Positions 46,394 to 55,588 of a stretch of DNA of 64,000 bases are shown one piece after another. The translations under genes were made by a program, and so were the position numbers. The stretch is from Mycobacterium sp. AT1 (GTDB taxonomy: Bacteria; Actinomycetota; Actinomycetes; Mycobacteriales; Mycobacteriaceae), in assembly GCF_002043095.1 (NCBI RefSeq), contig NZ_MVOC01000010.1:124001-188000 (forward strand), given 5' to 3'. Below the pieces are notes generated by a model. It was not told the DNA's origin. It saw only the letters and a program-made list of their open reading frames with translations, and did no database searches. Within the stretch, counting starts at the first letter, position 1, and the number at the start of each line of letters is the position of its first letter.

Positions 46394-47238
46394 GAGTGCG
46401 CCCCGTTCGTCGGTGGCAGATCGGCCTGAGGACCGGGCGCCGGCTCGTTGCGGGCCGCCTCTTCGGTGATCTCCTCGTCGTCGGGTCCCGCTGCGGTGGA
46501 ATGAGATTCGTGGGGGTCGGGCGCAGTCATCCCGAGCTCGTGCGCCACTCGCAGCCCGGCCAGGGTGGCGTCACCCGCGGTCGGGCCGTCGTTGGCGCCC
46601 GGCCGTTGGTCGACGAATCCGGCAAGGATCCGCGAGGTGTCGCGGAAGGAGCACGGCGAACCGCCGCGGGTGGCGGCCACGGGCGTCCCCGCGCGGAGGT
46701 CGTCCACCAGATTCCTGGCCGACGCCGGCGTCTGATTGTCGAAGAACTCCCAGTTCACCATGATCACCGGCGCGTAGTCGCACGCCGCGTTGCACTCGAG
46801 GTGTTCGAGGGTGACCTTGCCGTCGGCGGTGGTCTGGCCGGCATGCAGGTCGAGGTGCTCCTCGAGGACTTCGAGGATCGCGTCGCCACCCATCACCGCG
46901 CACAGCGTGTTGGTGCACACGCCGACCAGGTATTCGCCGGTGGGTGTGCGCCGGTACATCGAATAGAACGTCGCGACGGCGGTCACCTCGGCGGGACTCA
47001 GACTCAATTGCCCTGCGCAGAACGAGATCCCGGCCGGGGTGAGGTAGCCGTCCTCGGACTGCACCAGGTGCAGCAGCGGCAGGAGTGCCGACCTCGACTC
47101 CGGGTAGCGGGCCATGATCTGGGCGGCGTCGGAGGCCAACCGTGCCGTCACCTCGGCCGAATAGGATTGTGGCCCGCGGGAAATGGGCGGCCCGGGCTCG
47201 TCCGGCCGGGGGCCAAGGTGGAGATCGACGAGAGTCAT
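46390..47238 (-). CDS. nuoE: NADH-quinone oxidoreductase subunit E
   Basis: 282 residues from ATG 47238 (ATGA overlap with nuoD). Thioredoxin-like 2Fe-2S domain with ligands in [12 protein letters not shown] and [14 protein letters not shown]-terminal extension of about 100 residues rich in Asp/Glu/Pro (after [19 protein letters not shown]) is longer than in proteobacterial NuoE but usual for mycobacteria. Confidence 0.95.
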   Translation of the reverse strand: MTLVDLHLGPRPDEPGPPISRGPQSYSAEVTARLASDAAQIMARYPESRSALLPLLHLVQSEDGYLTPAGISFCAGQLSLSPAEVTAVATFYSMYRRTPTGEYLVGVCTNTLCAVMGGDAILEVLEEHLDLHAGQTTADGKVTLEHLECNAACDYAPVIMVNWEFFDNQTPASARNLVDDLRAGTPVAATRGGSPCSFRDTSRILAGFVDQRPGANDGPTAGDATLAGLRVAHELGMTAPDPHESHSTAAGPDDEEITEEAARNEPAPGPQADLPPTNGAHS

Positions 47239-48551
47239 CTGTCGACACCGCCCATGACCGGGTCGATCGACGCCACCGCCGCGATCGCGTCGGCCACCAT
47301 CCCGCCCTCGCACATCGCCGCCACCGCCTGCAGATTGGTGAACGACGGATCGCGGTAGTGCACGCGGTAGGGACGCGTTCCACCGTCGGAGACCATGTGA
47401 ACGCCAAGCTCGCCCCGCGGCGACTCCACGGCGACGTACACCTGGCCCGCGGGGACGCGGATGCCCTCGGTGACCAACTTGAAGTGGTGGATGAGGGCCT
47501 CCATCGAGCCGCCCATGATCTTGGCGATGTGCTCGGGTGAGTTGCCGAGCCCGTCGGGCCCCAGCTGGAGGTCGGCGGGCCAGGCCAGCTTCTTGTTGGT
47601 GATCATCACCGGCCCCGGCTTCAGCCGGCTCAGGCACTGCTCGACGATCTTGAGCGATTCGCGCATCTCGCGAACGCGGATCATGTACCGGCCGTAGGCA
47701 TCGCACTCGTCGGTGGTGATGACGTCGAAGTCGTAGGTCTCGTATCCGCAGTACGGCTGGGCGCGGCGTAGATCGTGGGGGAGACCCGTCGAACGCAGGC
47801 ACGGTCCGGTGATGCCCAACGCCATGCAGCCGGTCAGGTCGAGGTACCCGATGCCCTGGGTGCGCGCCTTCCAGATGTAGTTCTCGTTGAGGAGGTCCTC
47901 GAGGTCGGTGAGCTTGGCAGGCATGGTCGCCAGAAGTTCCTCGATCTGCGGGATGGCCTCGTCGGGGAGATCCATGGCGAGGCCGCCCGGCCGGATGTAG
48001 GCGTGGTTCATGCGCAGGCCGGTGATGGTCTCGAAGACCGAAAGCACCTGTTCGCGTCCGAGGAAGCCGAAGAACATGGCCGACATCGCACCGAGCTCCA
48101 TACCGCCGGTGGCCAGCGCCACCAGGTGGCTGGAGATCCTGTTCAGTTCCATCAGCATCACCCGGATGACGCTGGCGCGTTCGGGAATGTCGTCGGTGAC
48201 GTCGAGCAGCTTCTCCACCCCGAGGCAGTACGCCGTCTCGTTGAAGAAGGGTGAGAGGTAGTCCATTCTCGTCACGAACGTGACGCCCTGCGTCCAGTTC
48301 CGGAACTCGAGATTCTTCTCGATTCCGGTGTGCAGGTAGCCGATTCCGCAGCGAATCTCGGTGATGGTCTCGCCCTCGATCTCCAGGATCAGGCGAAGGA
48401 CGCCGTGGGTTGAGGGGTGTTGAGGTCCCATGTTGACGACGATGCGTTCGCCGGCGACGGACTTCTCGCGCGCGGCGTCGACGACCTCCTGCCAGTCTTC
48501 ACCGCCCACCGTGACGACTGTCTCCTTGGGCGGGGTGTCGGGCTTGGCCAT
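47235..48551 (-). CDS. nuoD: NADH-quinone oxidoreductase subunit D
   Basis: 438 residues, 49-kDa subunit forming the quinone pocket with Nuo[53 protein letters not shown] and the C-terminal [30 protein letters not shown] are hallmarks. ATG 48551 shares one base with the nuoC stop. Confidence 0.96.
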   Translation of the reverse strand: MAKPDTPPKETVVTVGGEDWQEVVDAAREKSVAGERIVVNMGPQHPSTHGVLRLILEIEGETITEIRCGIGYLHTGIEKNLEFRNWTQGVTFVTRMDYLSPFFNETAYCLGVEKLLDVTDDIPERASVIRVMLMELNRISSHLVALATGGMELGAMSAMFFGFLGREQVLSVFETITGLRMNHAYIRPGGLAMDLPDEAIPQIEELLATMPAKLTDLEDLLNENYIWKARTQGIGYLDLTGCMALGITGPCLRSTGLPHDLRRAQPYCGYETYDFDVITTDECDAYGRYMIRVREMRESLKIVEQCLSRLKPGPVMITNKKLAWPADLQLGPDGLGNSPEHIAKIMGGSMEALIHHFKLVTEGIRVPAGQVYVAVESPRGELGVHMVSDGGTRPYRVHYRDPSFTNLQAVAAMCEGGMVADAIAAVASIDPVMGGVDR

Positions 48552-49216
48552 CAGTTGTAGGACCTCCGCTGGTCGGGCGGTTGAATCTCGGCGCCGTGGT
48601 ACTCCACGGGGATGCCGCCCAACGGGTAGTCCTTGCGCTGCGGGTGACCCACCCAGTCGTCGGGCATCTCGATGCGGGTGAGCGACGGGTGGCCGTCGAA
48701 GACCAGCCCGAAGAAGTCGTACGTCTCGCGCTCGTGCCAGTCGGTCGTCGGATACACCGAGAACAGCGACGGCACATGGGGATCCGCGTCGGGCGCGGTG
48801 ACCTCGACGCGGATCCGACGATTGTGGGTGATCGACATCAGCGGGTAGACCGCATGCAGTTCGCGGTCCAGGTCGACGGGGTAGTGCACGCCGGAGACCC
48901 CAAGGCAGAGCTCGAATCTCAACGCGGCGTCGTCGCGGAGCGCCTGCGCAACCGCCACCAGGTGTTCCCGCCGCACGTGGAGGGTGAGCTCGTCGCGGAA
49001 CACCACCACGCGCTCGACGGCGGCGGTGAAGACGTCCTCGCCGAGCACGGTGACCAGCGCGTCGACGACGTCGTCGAAGTAGCCGCCGTAGGGTCGCGGC
49101 GAGCTGCCGGGGAGTGCTACGTCGCGGATCAGCCTGCCGTAACCGGACGTGTCACCGCTGCCCTTGACGCCGAACATGCCGCGGCGTTGGCCGATCTTCT
49201 CGGGCTCGTCCGTCAT
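48551..49216 (-). CDS. nuoC: NADH-quinone oxidoreductase subunit C
   Basis: 221 residues from ATG 49216 (ATGA overlap with nuoB). 30-kDa subunit signature [47 protein letters not shown] near the C-terminus; the N-terminal 45 residues ([23 protein letters not shown]) are the actinobacterial extension. Separate from nuoD, not fused. Confidence 0.95.
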   Translation of the reverse strand: MTDEPEKIGQRRGMFGVKGSGDTSGYGRLIRDVALPGSSPRPYGGYFDDVVDALVTVLGEDVFTAAVERVVVFRDELTLHVRREHLVAVAQALRDDAALRFELCLGVSGVHYPVDLDRELHAVYPLMSITHNRRIRVEVTAPDADPHVPSLFSVYPTTDWHERETYDFFGLVFDGHPSLTRIEMPDDWVGHPQRKDYPLGGIPVEYHGAEIQPPDQRRSYN

Positions 49217-49770
49217 GACCGCAGCAGCCCCTTGAACTCGATGGTAGGCCGGGACGCAAGGGCCGCTTCCTCGGCGGCGGCGATGGCCTCGGCACGGTTG
49301 ACGCCCAACGGCATCTCCTGAATCTTGGCGTGCAGCATGAGGATCGCGTTGAGCAGCATCTCCGGTCGCGGTGGGCATCCCGGCAGGTAGATGTCCACGG
49401 GGACGACGTGGTCGACCCCCTGCACGATCGCGTAGTTGTTGAACATCCCGCCTGAGGAGGCGCACACCCCCATCGCGAGAACCCACTTCGGCTCGGCCAT
49501 CTGGTCGTACACCTGCCGCAGCACCGGTGCCATCTTCTGGCTGACCCGGCCCGCCACGATCATCAGGTCGGCCTGCCGGGGTGTCGCAGAGAAGCGCTCC
49601 ATGCCGAACCGGGCGATGTCGAACCGCGGTCCCGCCGTCGCCATCATCTCGATGGCACAGCACGCCAGCCCGAACGTCGCGGGCCACAGCGACCCCTTGC
49701 GCACGTATCCGGCGACCTTTTCCAGCGTCGAGAGAAGGATGCCGCCTGGTAGTTGTTCCTCGAGTCCCAT
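49213..49770 (-). CDS. nuoB: NADH-quinone oxidoreductase subunit B
   Basis: 185 residues. Ligands of cluster N2 are visible in [12 protein letters not shown] (adjacent cysteines), VCASSGGMF and [10 protein letters not shown]. Couples the last Fe-S cluster to quinone reduction. ATG 49770 lies 6 bases after the nuoA stop. Confidence 0.96.
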   Translation of the reverse strand: MGLEEQLPGGILLSTLEKVAGYVRKGSLWPATFGLACCAIEMMATAGPRFDIARFGMERFSATPRQADLMIVAGRVSQKMAPVLRQVYDQMAEPKWVLAMGVCASSGGMFNNYAIVQGVDHVVPVDIYLPGCPPRPEMLLNAILMLHAKIQEMPLGVNRAEAIAAAEEAALASRPTIEFKGLLRS

Positions 49771-49776
49771 GTCAGC

Positions 49777-50151
49777 TCAATCCCAGCTCAGTCCGCCGCG
49801 TCGCCACACGTACGCGTAGGCGACGAACACCGTGAGCATGAACAGGAGCATCTCGACGACGGCGAAGAGGCCGAGCGAGTCGAATGCGACGGCCCACGGG
49901 TAGAGGAACACGATTTCGATGTCGAAGACGATGAACAGCATCGCGGTCAGGTAGTACTTCACCGGGAACCGTTGTCCGGTCAGCAGGTCACCGGGCGATC
50001 CGGGGGCTACGGGTTCGATGCCGCATTCGTAGGCCTCGAGTTTCGCCCGGTTGTAGCGCCGCGGCCCGATTAGGACCGCAATTCCGACCGATCCGACCGC
50101 GAAAGCAGCCGCGATTGCGCCGAGAACCAGGATGGGCAGATAGGCATTCAT
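49777..50151 (-). CDS. nuoA: NADH-quinone oxidoreductase subunit A
   Basis: 124 residues, three helices. The loop LEAYECGIEPVAPG with its conserved Cys and the membrane FIVFDIEIVFLYPWAVAF are diagnostic. First gene of nuoA-N. The 171 bases upstream (50152-50322) should hold the operon promoter; no unambiguous -35/-10 pair was found. The receiver-domain gene lies just upstream on the same strand. Confidence 0.95.
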   Translation of the reverse strand: MNAYLPILVLGAIAAAFAVGSVGIAVLIGPRRYNRAKLEAYECGIEPVAPGSPGDLLTGQRFPVKYYLTAMLFIVFDIEIVFLYPWAVAFDSLGLFAVVEMLLFMLTVFVAYAYVWRRGGLSWD

Positions 50152-50322
50152 ACAGCTGTGTCGCTCCCTCGTTGGGCTGTCGATGTGAGCTACGACACAG
50201 CTTAGTCTCGTTAACGGTCGGCTTGGCGCATTTTGGATAGGATCCGAAGAAGCAAGTGCCCATCAGGGTCTCGCGGCCGGTTCATCGCGAGAACCCAATG
50301 GCGCCAGCGTATTTCGTGCTGG

Positions 50323-50718
50323 TTAGCTGGCGGGAGGGCGTAGCAGTGCCGCCACGGCCTCGCCGAGCTCGATCGGGTCGATCGGGTGCGTCACGGCCGC
50401 TTCGGCCTGTGACCACGACGCCAACCATGCGTCGTCTGGACGTCCCGTCAGCACCAGGATCGGCGGGCAATGTGCCACCTCGTCCTTCAGCTGCTTTGCC
50501 AGCCCAAGCCCGCCGGTAGGACTGGCCTCGCCGTCGAGAATGGCGAGATCGATGCCGCCGCGGTCCAGGTTCGCGATGACGACCGGTGCGGTGGCCACGT
50601 CCAGATACTCCAACTCCGGGAGGTCGGGGTGCACCCGCGTGCCGAGCGCACTCCGTACTTGGTCGCGGGTGCGGGCGTTGTCGCTGTAGACCAGAATCTT
50701 CAGGGGGGCGTCGGGCAC
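50323..50718 (-). CDS. Stand-alone response-regulator receiver protein upstream of nuo
   Basis: 131 residues from GTG 50718 (MPDAPLKILVYSDNARTR). Receiver fold with D13 of the acidic pocket, phospho-acceptor D62 in LAILDGEAS and T91 in LVLTGR. The conserved Lys-Pro of receivers is His-Pro (H111-P112), so the phosphorylation switch may be altered. No output domain. The same arrangement (Rv3143 beside nuo) is known in M. tuberculosis. It may tune respiration, but nothing in the sequence shows the partner kinase. Confidence 0.8.
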   Translation of the reverse strand: MPDAPLKILVYSDNARTRDQVRSALGTRVHPDLPELEYLDVATAPVVIANLDRGGIDLAILDGEASPTGGLGLAKQLKDEVAHCPPILVLTGRPDDAWLASWSQAEAAVTHPIDPIELGEAVAALLRPPAS

Positions 50719-50812
50719 AAGGGCGATGCTACGACGGTGACAGTGCCGATGACCCCGGGTTCGGCCAACCGGGGGTTGACCTCGAGTTCGGTTCAGGTTG
50801 CACACTCGACTC

Positions 50813-51451
50813 ATGACCACACCAGCAAGGGACAGATTCGACGAGGCATATCAATCCGGCACTCCGCCTTGGGTTATCGGTGAACCGCAGCCCGCGGTCG
50901 TCGCACTCGAGCGAACCGGCAACATCCGGGGCGCGGTGCTCGACGTCGGATGCGGGCTCGGCGAACTCACCATCATGCTGACGGCGCTCGGCTACGACGT
51001 GCTGGGCATCGACTTCGCCCCGCACGCGGTCGAACAGGCCAGGGCCAACGCGGCCGCCCGGGGGGTTGACGCGCGCTTCGACGTTCGGGACGCACTCACC
51101 CTGGACGCCGAACCCGGCTACGACACCGTGGTGGACAGCGCCCTGTTTCACGTCTTCGGTGCCTTCGGTGACGACGCCGACCGCGCGCGCTACGTCACGA
51201 GCCTGCATCGTGCAATTCGTCCTGGCGGCGTGCTGCATCTGCTGGCCCTCTCGGACGCTGGCCGGGGTTTTGGCCCGTCGGTGAGCGAGGACGTCGTGCG
51301 GACCGCCTTCGTCGACGGTTGGCAGATCGAGACGCTAGCCGTCACGACCTATCGGGGAATCGTGGGGGAGGCGCACGCCGAGGCGCTCGGGTTGCCGGTG
51401 GGTACGGTCGTCGAGGAACCGGCTTGGTTGGCCAGGATCCGACGCGACTGA
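50813..51451 (+). CDS. Class I SAM-dependent methyltransferase
   Basis: 212 residues from ATG 50813. SAM motif I is AVLDVGCGLGELTIMLTALG, then VLGIDFAPHAVEQARANA (motif II acidic residue), and a post-I strand VDSALFHVFGAF. Starts with TTPARDRFDEAYQSGTPPWVIGEPQPAV, the usual N-terminus of the thiopurine/tellurite-type small-molecule methyltransferases in actinobacteria. Substrate unknown. Divergent from the receiver gene. Confidence 0.85.
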   Translation: MTTPARDRFDEAYQSGTPPWVIGEPQPAVVALERTGNIRGAVLDVGCGLGELTIMLTALGYDVLGIDFAPHAVEQARANAAARGVDARFDVRDALTLDAEPGYDTVVDSALFHVFGAFGDDADRARYVTSLHRAIRPGGVLHLLALSDAGRGFGPSVSEDVVRTAFVDGWQIETLAVTTYRGIVGEAHAEALGLPVGTVVEEPAWLARIRRD

Positions 51452-51457
51452 GCGCGG

Positions 51458-51781
51458 TCACTGCGCGTCGTAGCCCGGATGCGAGACGGCAAGGCGGTGG
51501 GTGACGAGGTCACGCAACGCCGCGCTCACCTCGGCGGCGCGATCGTCGAGATCCCCGGAGCGGATGGCCGCGGCCAGCGCGCGCTCGTCCTCGAAGCCGA
51601 GTAGGTCAGGGGTGGGGGAGTGGTCGAGTAGCTCGCGCTCGACAGTGCGCAGCACGTTGGCGGCGACGCGGGTGTGGAAGTTGACCGCGCCCGACGTCGC
51701 CTGCAACACGTCGGTCTCCAGGAATTCAGCGACGGCCGCTACCAGTTCGGCGGCGGTGGGAGTGCCGTGCAGGTCGGTCAC
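51458..51781 (-). CDS. DUF6285-like small protein
   Basis: 107 residues from GTG 51781, overlapping the phosphotransferase stop (GTGA). MTDLHGTPTAAELVAAVAEFLETDVL…FHTRVAANVLRTVERELLDHS… DERALAAAIRSGDLDDRAAEVSAALRDLVTHRLAVSHPGY is the all-helical domain that regularly follows APH-type kinases next to acyl-CoA dehydrogenases. Function unknown; probably a partner of the kinase-like protein. Last gene of the catabolic cluster. Confidence 0.75.
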   Translation of the reverse strand: MTDLHGTPTAAELVAAVAEFLETDVLQATSGAVNFHTRVAANVLRTVERELLDHSPTPDLLGFEDERALAAAIRSGDLDDRAAEVSAALRDLVTHRLAVSHPGYDAQ

Positions 51782-52758
51782 GATGCGGCCTCCATCAGCG
51801 TCAGCAGATCGAATTCGGTTTCGCAGACCCGACGGCCGATGGCGGCCAGCTCCACCGATCGCGTCTGCCCGGACAGGTGTCTTTCGGCCTGGTAACGACA
51901 GATCACGCCCCAGCGCAGCGTCGACAGCACCAGCCACCAGTGCATCGCCAAGCGGTCGACGGCGGTGCCCGAGGCGTCTTCGTAGGCCATGAGGAAGTCC
52001 TCGACGCTGCCGAGACCGCCGGCGCCAAGCCTCGGCGGCGCACCGAAGCGCCATGCCCGGATGCAGAACCACGCCAGGTCCTCGTACACCTCGCCACTGT
52101 GGGTGAGTTCCCAGTCGAGTACCGCGGCGAGCCGCGCCTCGTGGTCGGCGGCGTCGACGATCAGATTGCCCATCCGAAAGTCGCCGTGCACCAACACCTT
52201 CGGCGACGGGTCGGGCCGGTGGGCTGCCAGCCACCGGAACGCCCACTCGAACGTGGCCGTCGTGTCGGCCATTTGGTCGAGTTGACCGTGCCACTCGTCG
52301 AGCTGGTCGGACGCCTCGAGTCCGATGCCCGTCGGGTCGGCGCGGTGAATTGCCGCCAGCGCAGTGGCGCACTGGCCAAGCAGATCGGCCCGAGACGCGT
52401 CGTCCAGCGCCCGGTGGATGCGCCGCACGATGGTCTCGCCGTCGACGAAGTCGCACACCAGGAACGGGTTGCCCAGTGCCGCAGACGAATCCTGCGCGAT
52501 GAGGACGTTGGGCACCGGGGCGCCCATCGCGGCCGCACGGGTCAAGGCGGCTGCCTCCAACTCCATCCCGGCATGAATCTCGTCGGGCGGACCGATGCGC
52601 AGGATGAGATCCCGTGAGCCGACGCTGTCGACCGCCGTGAACGCCCAGGTGGCCCGGCTGGCGCCGCCGGTGAGCACCCGTAGGTCGGATACGGTCACGG
52701 CGCCCAACGAGGGCTGAAGTACCGCGGCCAATGCGGGCGCGAGCTCGTCGGGGTTCAC
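51778..52758 (-). CDS. APH-superfamily phosphotransferase in the acyl-CoA cluster
   Basis: 326 residues from GTG 52758 overlapping the acyl-CoA dehydrogenase stop. LTGGASRATWAF (nucleotide loop), FLVCDFVDGETI (hinge), KVLVHGDFRMGNLIVD (catalytic HGD…N) and AAVLDWELTHSGEVYEDLAWFC (metal Asp) are all present, so it is a full APH-type kinase. Homologues fused to or beside ACAD10/11-type dehydrogenases phosphorylate hydroxyacyl-CoA in eukaryotes; a similar role is possible here (inference). Confidence 0.8.
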   Translation of the reverse strand: MNPDELAPALAAVLQPSLGAVTVSDLRVLTGGASRATWAFTAVDSVGSRDLILRIGPPDEIHAGMELEAAALTRAAAMGAPVPNVLIAQDSSAALGNPFLVCDFVDGETIVRRIHRALDDASRADLLGQCATALAAIHRADPTGIGLEASDQLDEWHGQLDQMADTTATFEWAFRWLAAHRPDPSPKVLVHGDFRMGNLIVDAADHEARLAAVLDWELTHSGEVYEDLAWFCIRAWRFGAPPRLGAGGLGSVEDFLMAYEDASGTAVDRLAMHWWLVLSTLRWGVICRYQAERHLSGQTRSVELAAIGRRVCETEFDLLTLMEAAS

Positions 52759-54020
52759 GATCGGCCGAACTTGAACATCCGTTGCGCCACTCGCCGGATC
52801 TGGATCTCTTCCGCGCCTTCGGTGATCCGGTATCGGCGATGGTGCCGGTAGATGTGTTCAAACGGCTCGTGACGGCTGTATCCGAGGCCGCCGTGGACCT
52901 GCATCGCCCGGTCGGCGGCCTCGCACACCAGGCGGTTGGCGCGGTAGTTGGCCATCGACACCTTGTCCGACACCTCCATGTGGTTGCCGCGCACGTGAGG
53001 AGCAGATGGGTCGGGGCGGTCGAGATGCCAGGCGGCGTAGTAGACGAGCAGCCGAACCATCTGTGCCTCGGTCTGCAATTCGACGAGCGGCCACTGGACG
53101 GCCTGGTTCACCGACAACGGCTTGCCGAAGACGACGCGCTCGGAGGCGTACCGCGCGGCCCGGTCGATGCAGTACTGCGCTGCGCCGAGGCTGCTCGCCG
53201 CCTGTCGAATCCTGTTCTCGTGCAGGAAGGTCTGGCCCACCTCCAGGCCATGGTCGACCTCACCGAGTACGGCAGTGGACGGCACCCGGACGTCCTTCAA
53301 CTCGACCTCACCGTGATCGGTCGGCATGTTGAACGTCCACCAGTAGAAGGGCACGCTGAAACCCGGTGAATCGCACGGCACCAGAAACGCGGTGATACCG
53401 GTCGCGGACCCGGCCTGGCCCGACGTCCTGGCGAAGACGAGGTCATGGGTGGCGCGGTGCACACCGGTGTTCCACCGCTTGGTGCCGTTGATCACCCAGC
53501 CGTCTGCGTCAGCGACGGCGGTCGTCTCCAGCCAGGTGGCGTCGGAGCCGTGATCCGGTTCGGAGAGTCCGAACGCCATCGAGCGCTCACCGGTGAGGAG
53601 GGCCTCGCCCCACTCCTCCTTCTGCTCGTCGGTGCCGAAGCGGTCCATCATGATGACCTGCGGGAAGTTGCCGACGATCGACGACTCGTCCTGCAGGTCG
53701 TTGTGCAGACCGAGGCCCTTGTGCGCCAAGTGCTCTCGGATGATGGCCATGTCGAGGTTGGTCCCGTCGCGGCCGCCGAACTTAGACGGCAGTCCGTAGC
53801 GCAGCCAACCCGCCGCGTCGGCCCGACGCCGCATCTCGTCGAGGAGGTCCTCCCAGGCACGCTGCGGAACGCCGCCGTTCTCCCAGTCGGTCCTGGCGTA
53901 CTCCCGGCGATGGTCGAAGTACTGCATGTGTTCGTCTTGCAGTGGTTTGATCTCGGCGTCGACGAAGGCGTCCATCTCGGCGAGCAAGCCGGGAAGATGT
54001 TCGGGCAGAGCGAAATCCAC
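52755..54020 (-). CDS. Acyl-CoA dehydrogenase (ACAD10/11-like)
   Basis: 421 residues from GTG 54020, preceded by AAGGGAA. VDFALPEHLPGLLAEMDAFVDAEIKPLQ is the helical N-domain; MAFGLSEPDHGSDATWLETTAV and DGWVINGTKRWNTGVHRATHDLVFARTS form the FAD/substrate barrel; QVHGGLGYSRHEPFEHIYRHHRRYRITEGAEEIQIRRVAQRMF is the C-terminal catalytic region. Introduces the 2,3 double bond in an acyl-CoA. Next to an APH-type kinase it resembles the ACAD10/11 pairing, suggesting 4-hydroxyacyl or branched substrates (inference). Confidence 0.88.
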   Translation of the reverse strand: MDFALPEHLPGLLAEMDAFVDAEIKPLQDEHMQYFDHRREYARTDWENGGVPQRAWEDLLDEMRRRADAAGWLRYGLPSKFGGRDGTNLDMAIIREHLAHKGLGLHNDLQDESSIVGNFPQVIMMDRFGTDEQKEEWGEALLTGERSMAFGLSEPDHGSDATWLETTAVADADGWVINGTKRWNTGVHRATHDLVFARTSGQAGSATGITAFLVPCDSPGFSVPFYWWTFNMPTDHGEVELKDVRVPSTAVLGEVDHGLEVGQTFLHENRIRQAASSLGAAQYCIDRAARYASERVVFGKPLSVNQAVQWPLVELQTEAQMVRLLVYYAAWHLDRPDPSAPHVRGNHMEVSDKVSMANYRANRLVCEAADRAMQVHGGLGYSRHEPFEHIYRHHRRYRITEGAEEIQIRRVAQRMFKFGRS

Positions 54021-54047
54021 GGTGATTCCCTTCTGGAGGTGCAACGG

Positions 54048-54668
54048 TCAAATGCCGTAGAGCGTCTTCTTCCAAATCGTCGACAGGGTGCGCACCGCGT
54101 CTTCGTCGGTGCGCGCCACCCCCAACGCCGCGGTCTCCTCACGAAGGTAGACCGACGTGAATCGTTCGAAGAGAAGTGAGATGGCCAGCGCGGTGTGTTC
54201 GGGGTCGAGGTCCGCTCCGTACCCCTGGTCCTGAGCGTGAAGCACAGATGACCGCACGATGTCGATGCCGAACCGGCGGAACTCGTTCTGCACGGCGGCG
54301 AACCGCGGTTGGTTCGCCGCGAGTTGGTCGACGGCCACCATGATGCCGATGTTCTGCTTGAACATGTTCCAGTATCCGGTGACGGTGGAGACGAAGAAGT
54401 CGGTGTCCTGCGGCGACGCTGGGAGGTGTACGTGGGACCCCAGCGGGGCGACCACGTCGCGGAGGAACGACTCGGCGAGGACGGCGAGGAGATCCTCCTT
54501 GTCGGAGTAGTACCGATAGAACGCGGCAGGGGACTTGCCCGCCGCCGAGGTGATGTCGGTCAGCGTCGTACCGTGAAAGCCGCGTTCGGCAAACAACTTC
54601 CGCGCCGCGAGCATGATGGCCTCACGGGTCTGGAGCCCCTTGGCGGTGAGCGACTCGGGGGATGTCAT
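54048..54668 (-). CDS. TetR-family regulator within the catabolic cluster
   Basis: 206 residues from ATG 54668, overlapping the lyase stop (ATGA). REAIMLAARKLFAERGFHGTTLTDITSAAGKSPAAFYRYYSDKEDLLAVL is the TetR helix-turn-helix; the C-terminal domain is KstR2/FadR-like in length. Its position inside the cluster suggests local control of the flanking CoA-metabolism genes, with an acyl-CoA as likely ligand (inference). Confidence 0.88.
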   Translation of the reverse strand: MTSPESLTAKGLQTREAIMLAARKLFAERGFHGTTLTDITSAAGKSPAAFYRYYSDKEDLLAVLAESFLRDVVAPLGSHVHLPASPQDTDFFVSTVTGYWNMFKQNIGIMVAVDQLAANQPRFAAVQNEFRRFGIDIVRSSVLHAQDQGYGADLDPEHTALAISLLFERFTSVYLREETAALGVARTDEDAVRTLSTIWKKTLYGI

Positions 54669-55588
54669 GGCCGCACTCGGCCCAGGACGCGATCGCCGGC
54701 ACGCAACAACGCGCTGGGCAGGTCGTGGCCGACGACGCCTCGTGCAACGTCCGCGGCTCGTATTGCGGCCTGCAGGTCGACGTCGGTACCAATGCCGCTG
54801 TCGCGCAACAGATAGACGAGGTCCTCGGTTGCGATGTTGCCCGTTGCGCCTGGCGCGAACGGGCAGCCGCCGAGTCCGCCTGCCGACGAGTCGAGCCGGC
54901 GGATGCCTGCGGTGACGGCGGCGTAGGCGCTGGCCAGCCCCGCGCCGCGGGTGTTGTGGAAGTGGGCACCGAAGGGCAGGTCGCCGACGACGGGGCGGAG
55001 GAGTTCGACGAGGGTGGTCACCCGCCGCGGCGTCGTGGTGCCGATCGTGTCGGCGATGGCGATGCGGTCGGCGCCGATTTCGACGGCGGCGGTGGCGATG
55101 TCGACCACTCGCGCGGGGTCGGTCGGCCCGTCGAATGGGCAGTCCCACGCCGTGGCGACGATGACCTCGATCGTGGCGCCGCCCTCGTGCGCAGTGCGGG
55201 CGATGTCGGCGATCAGGTCGGTGGACTCGGCCGTCGACCGTCCCACGTTGGCACGGCTGTGCGCGTCGGACGCCGACACGACGTACTCGATCGAGTCCAT
55301 CCCGGCTGCGACGGCCCGATTCGCACCGCCCGGCCCGGCGACCAGGGCCGAGAACTCGACCCCGTGCGTGGCGCGGAAGCGCGGAAGCTCCGCGGCGAGG
55401 GCCTCGGCGTCGGCGAGGGCAGGCACCTTCGACGGCGACACGAACGCGGTCGCCTCGACCTCGCGTATCCCCGTGGCGACGACGGCCTCGAGCAGTGCGA
55501 GCTTGGCGGCCAACGGAATCGGTGCTTCGATCTGCAGGCCGTCGCGCAGGCAGACCTCACGGATAATGACGTGCTCGGGAAGGCTCAC
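54665..55588 (-). CDS. HMG-CoA-lyase-like enzyme (HMGL family)
   Basis: 307 residues. VCLRDGLQIEAPIPLAAKLALLEAVVATGIREVEATAFVSPSKVPALADAE is the aldolase-type barrel start with the catalytic Arg-Asp (LRDG); metal ligands are in PFGAHFHNTRGAG (HxH), and the lid cysteine region is LGGCPFAPGATGNIATEDLVYLL. Cleaves 3-hydroxy-3-methylglutaryl-CoA or a related hydroxyacyl-CoA to acetyl-CoA plus a ketoacid. In leucine breakdown it would be the last step, but no methylcrotonyl-CoA carboxylase is nearby, so the substrate here may differ. Confidence 0.88.
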   Translation of the reverse strand: MSLPEHVIIREVCLRDGLQIEAPIPLAAKLALLEAVVATGIREVEATAFVSPSKVPALADAEALAAELPRFRATHGVEFSALVAGPGGANRAVAAGMDSIEYVVSASDAHSRANVGRSTAESTDLIADIARTAHEGGATIEVIVATAWDCPFDGPTDPARVVDIATAAVEIGADRIAIADTIGTTTPRRVTTLVELLRPVVGDLPFGAHFHNTRGAGLASAYAAVTAGIRRLDSSAGGLGGCPFAPGATGNIATEDLVYLLRDSGIGTDVDLQAAIRAADVARGVVGHDLPSALLRAGDRVLGRVRP

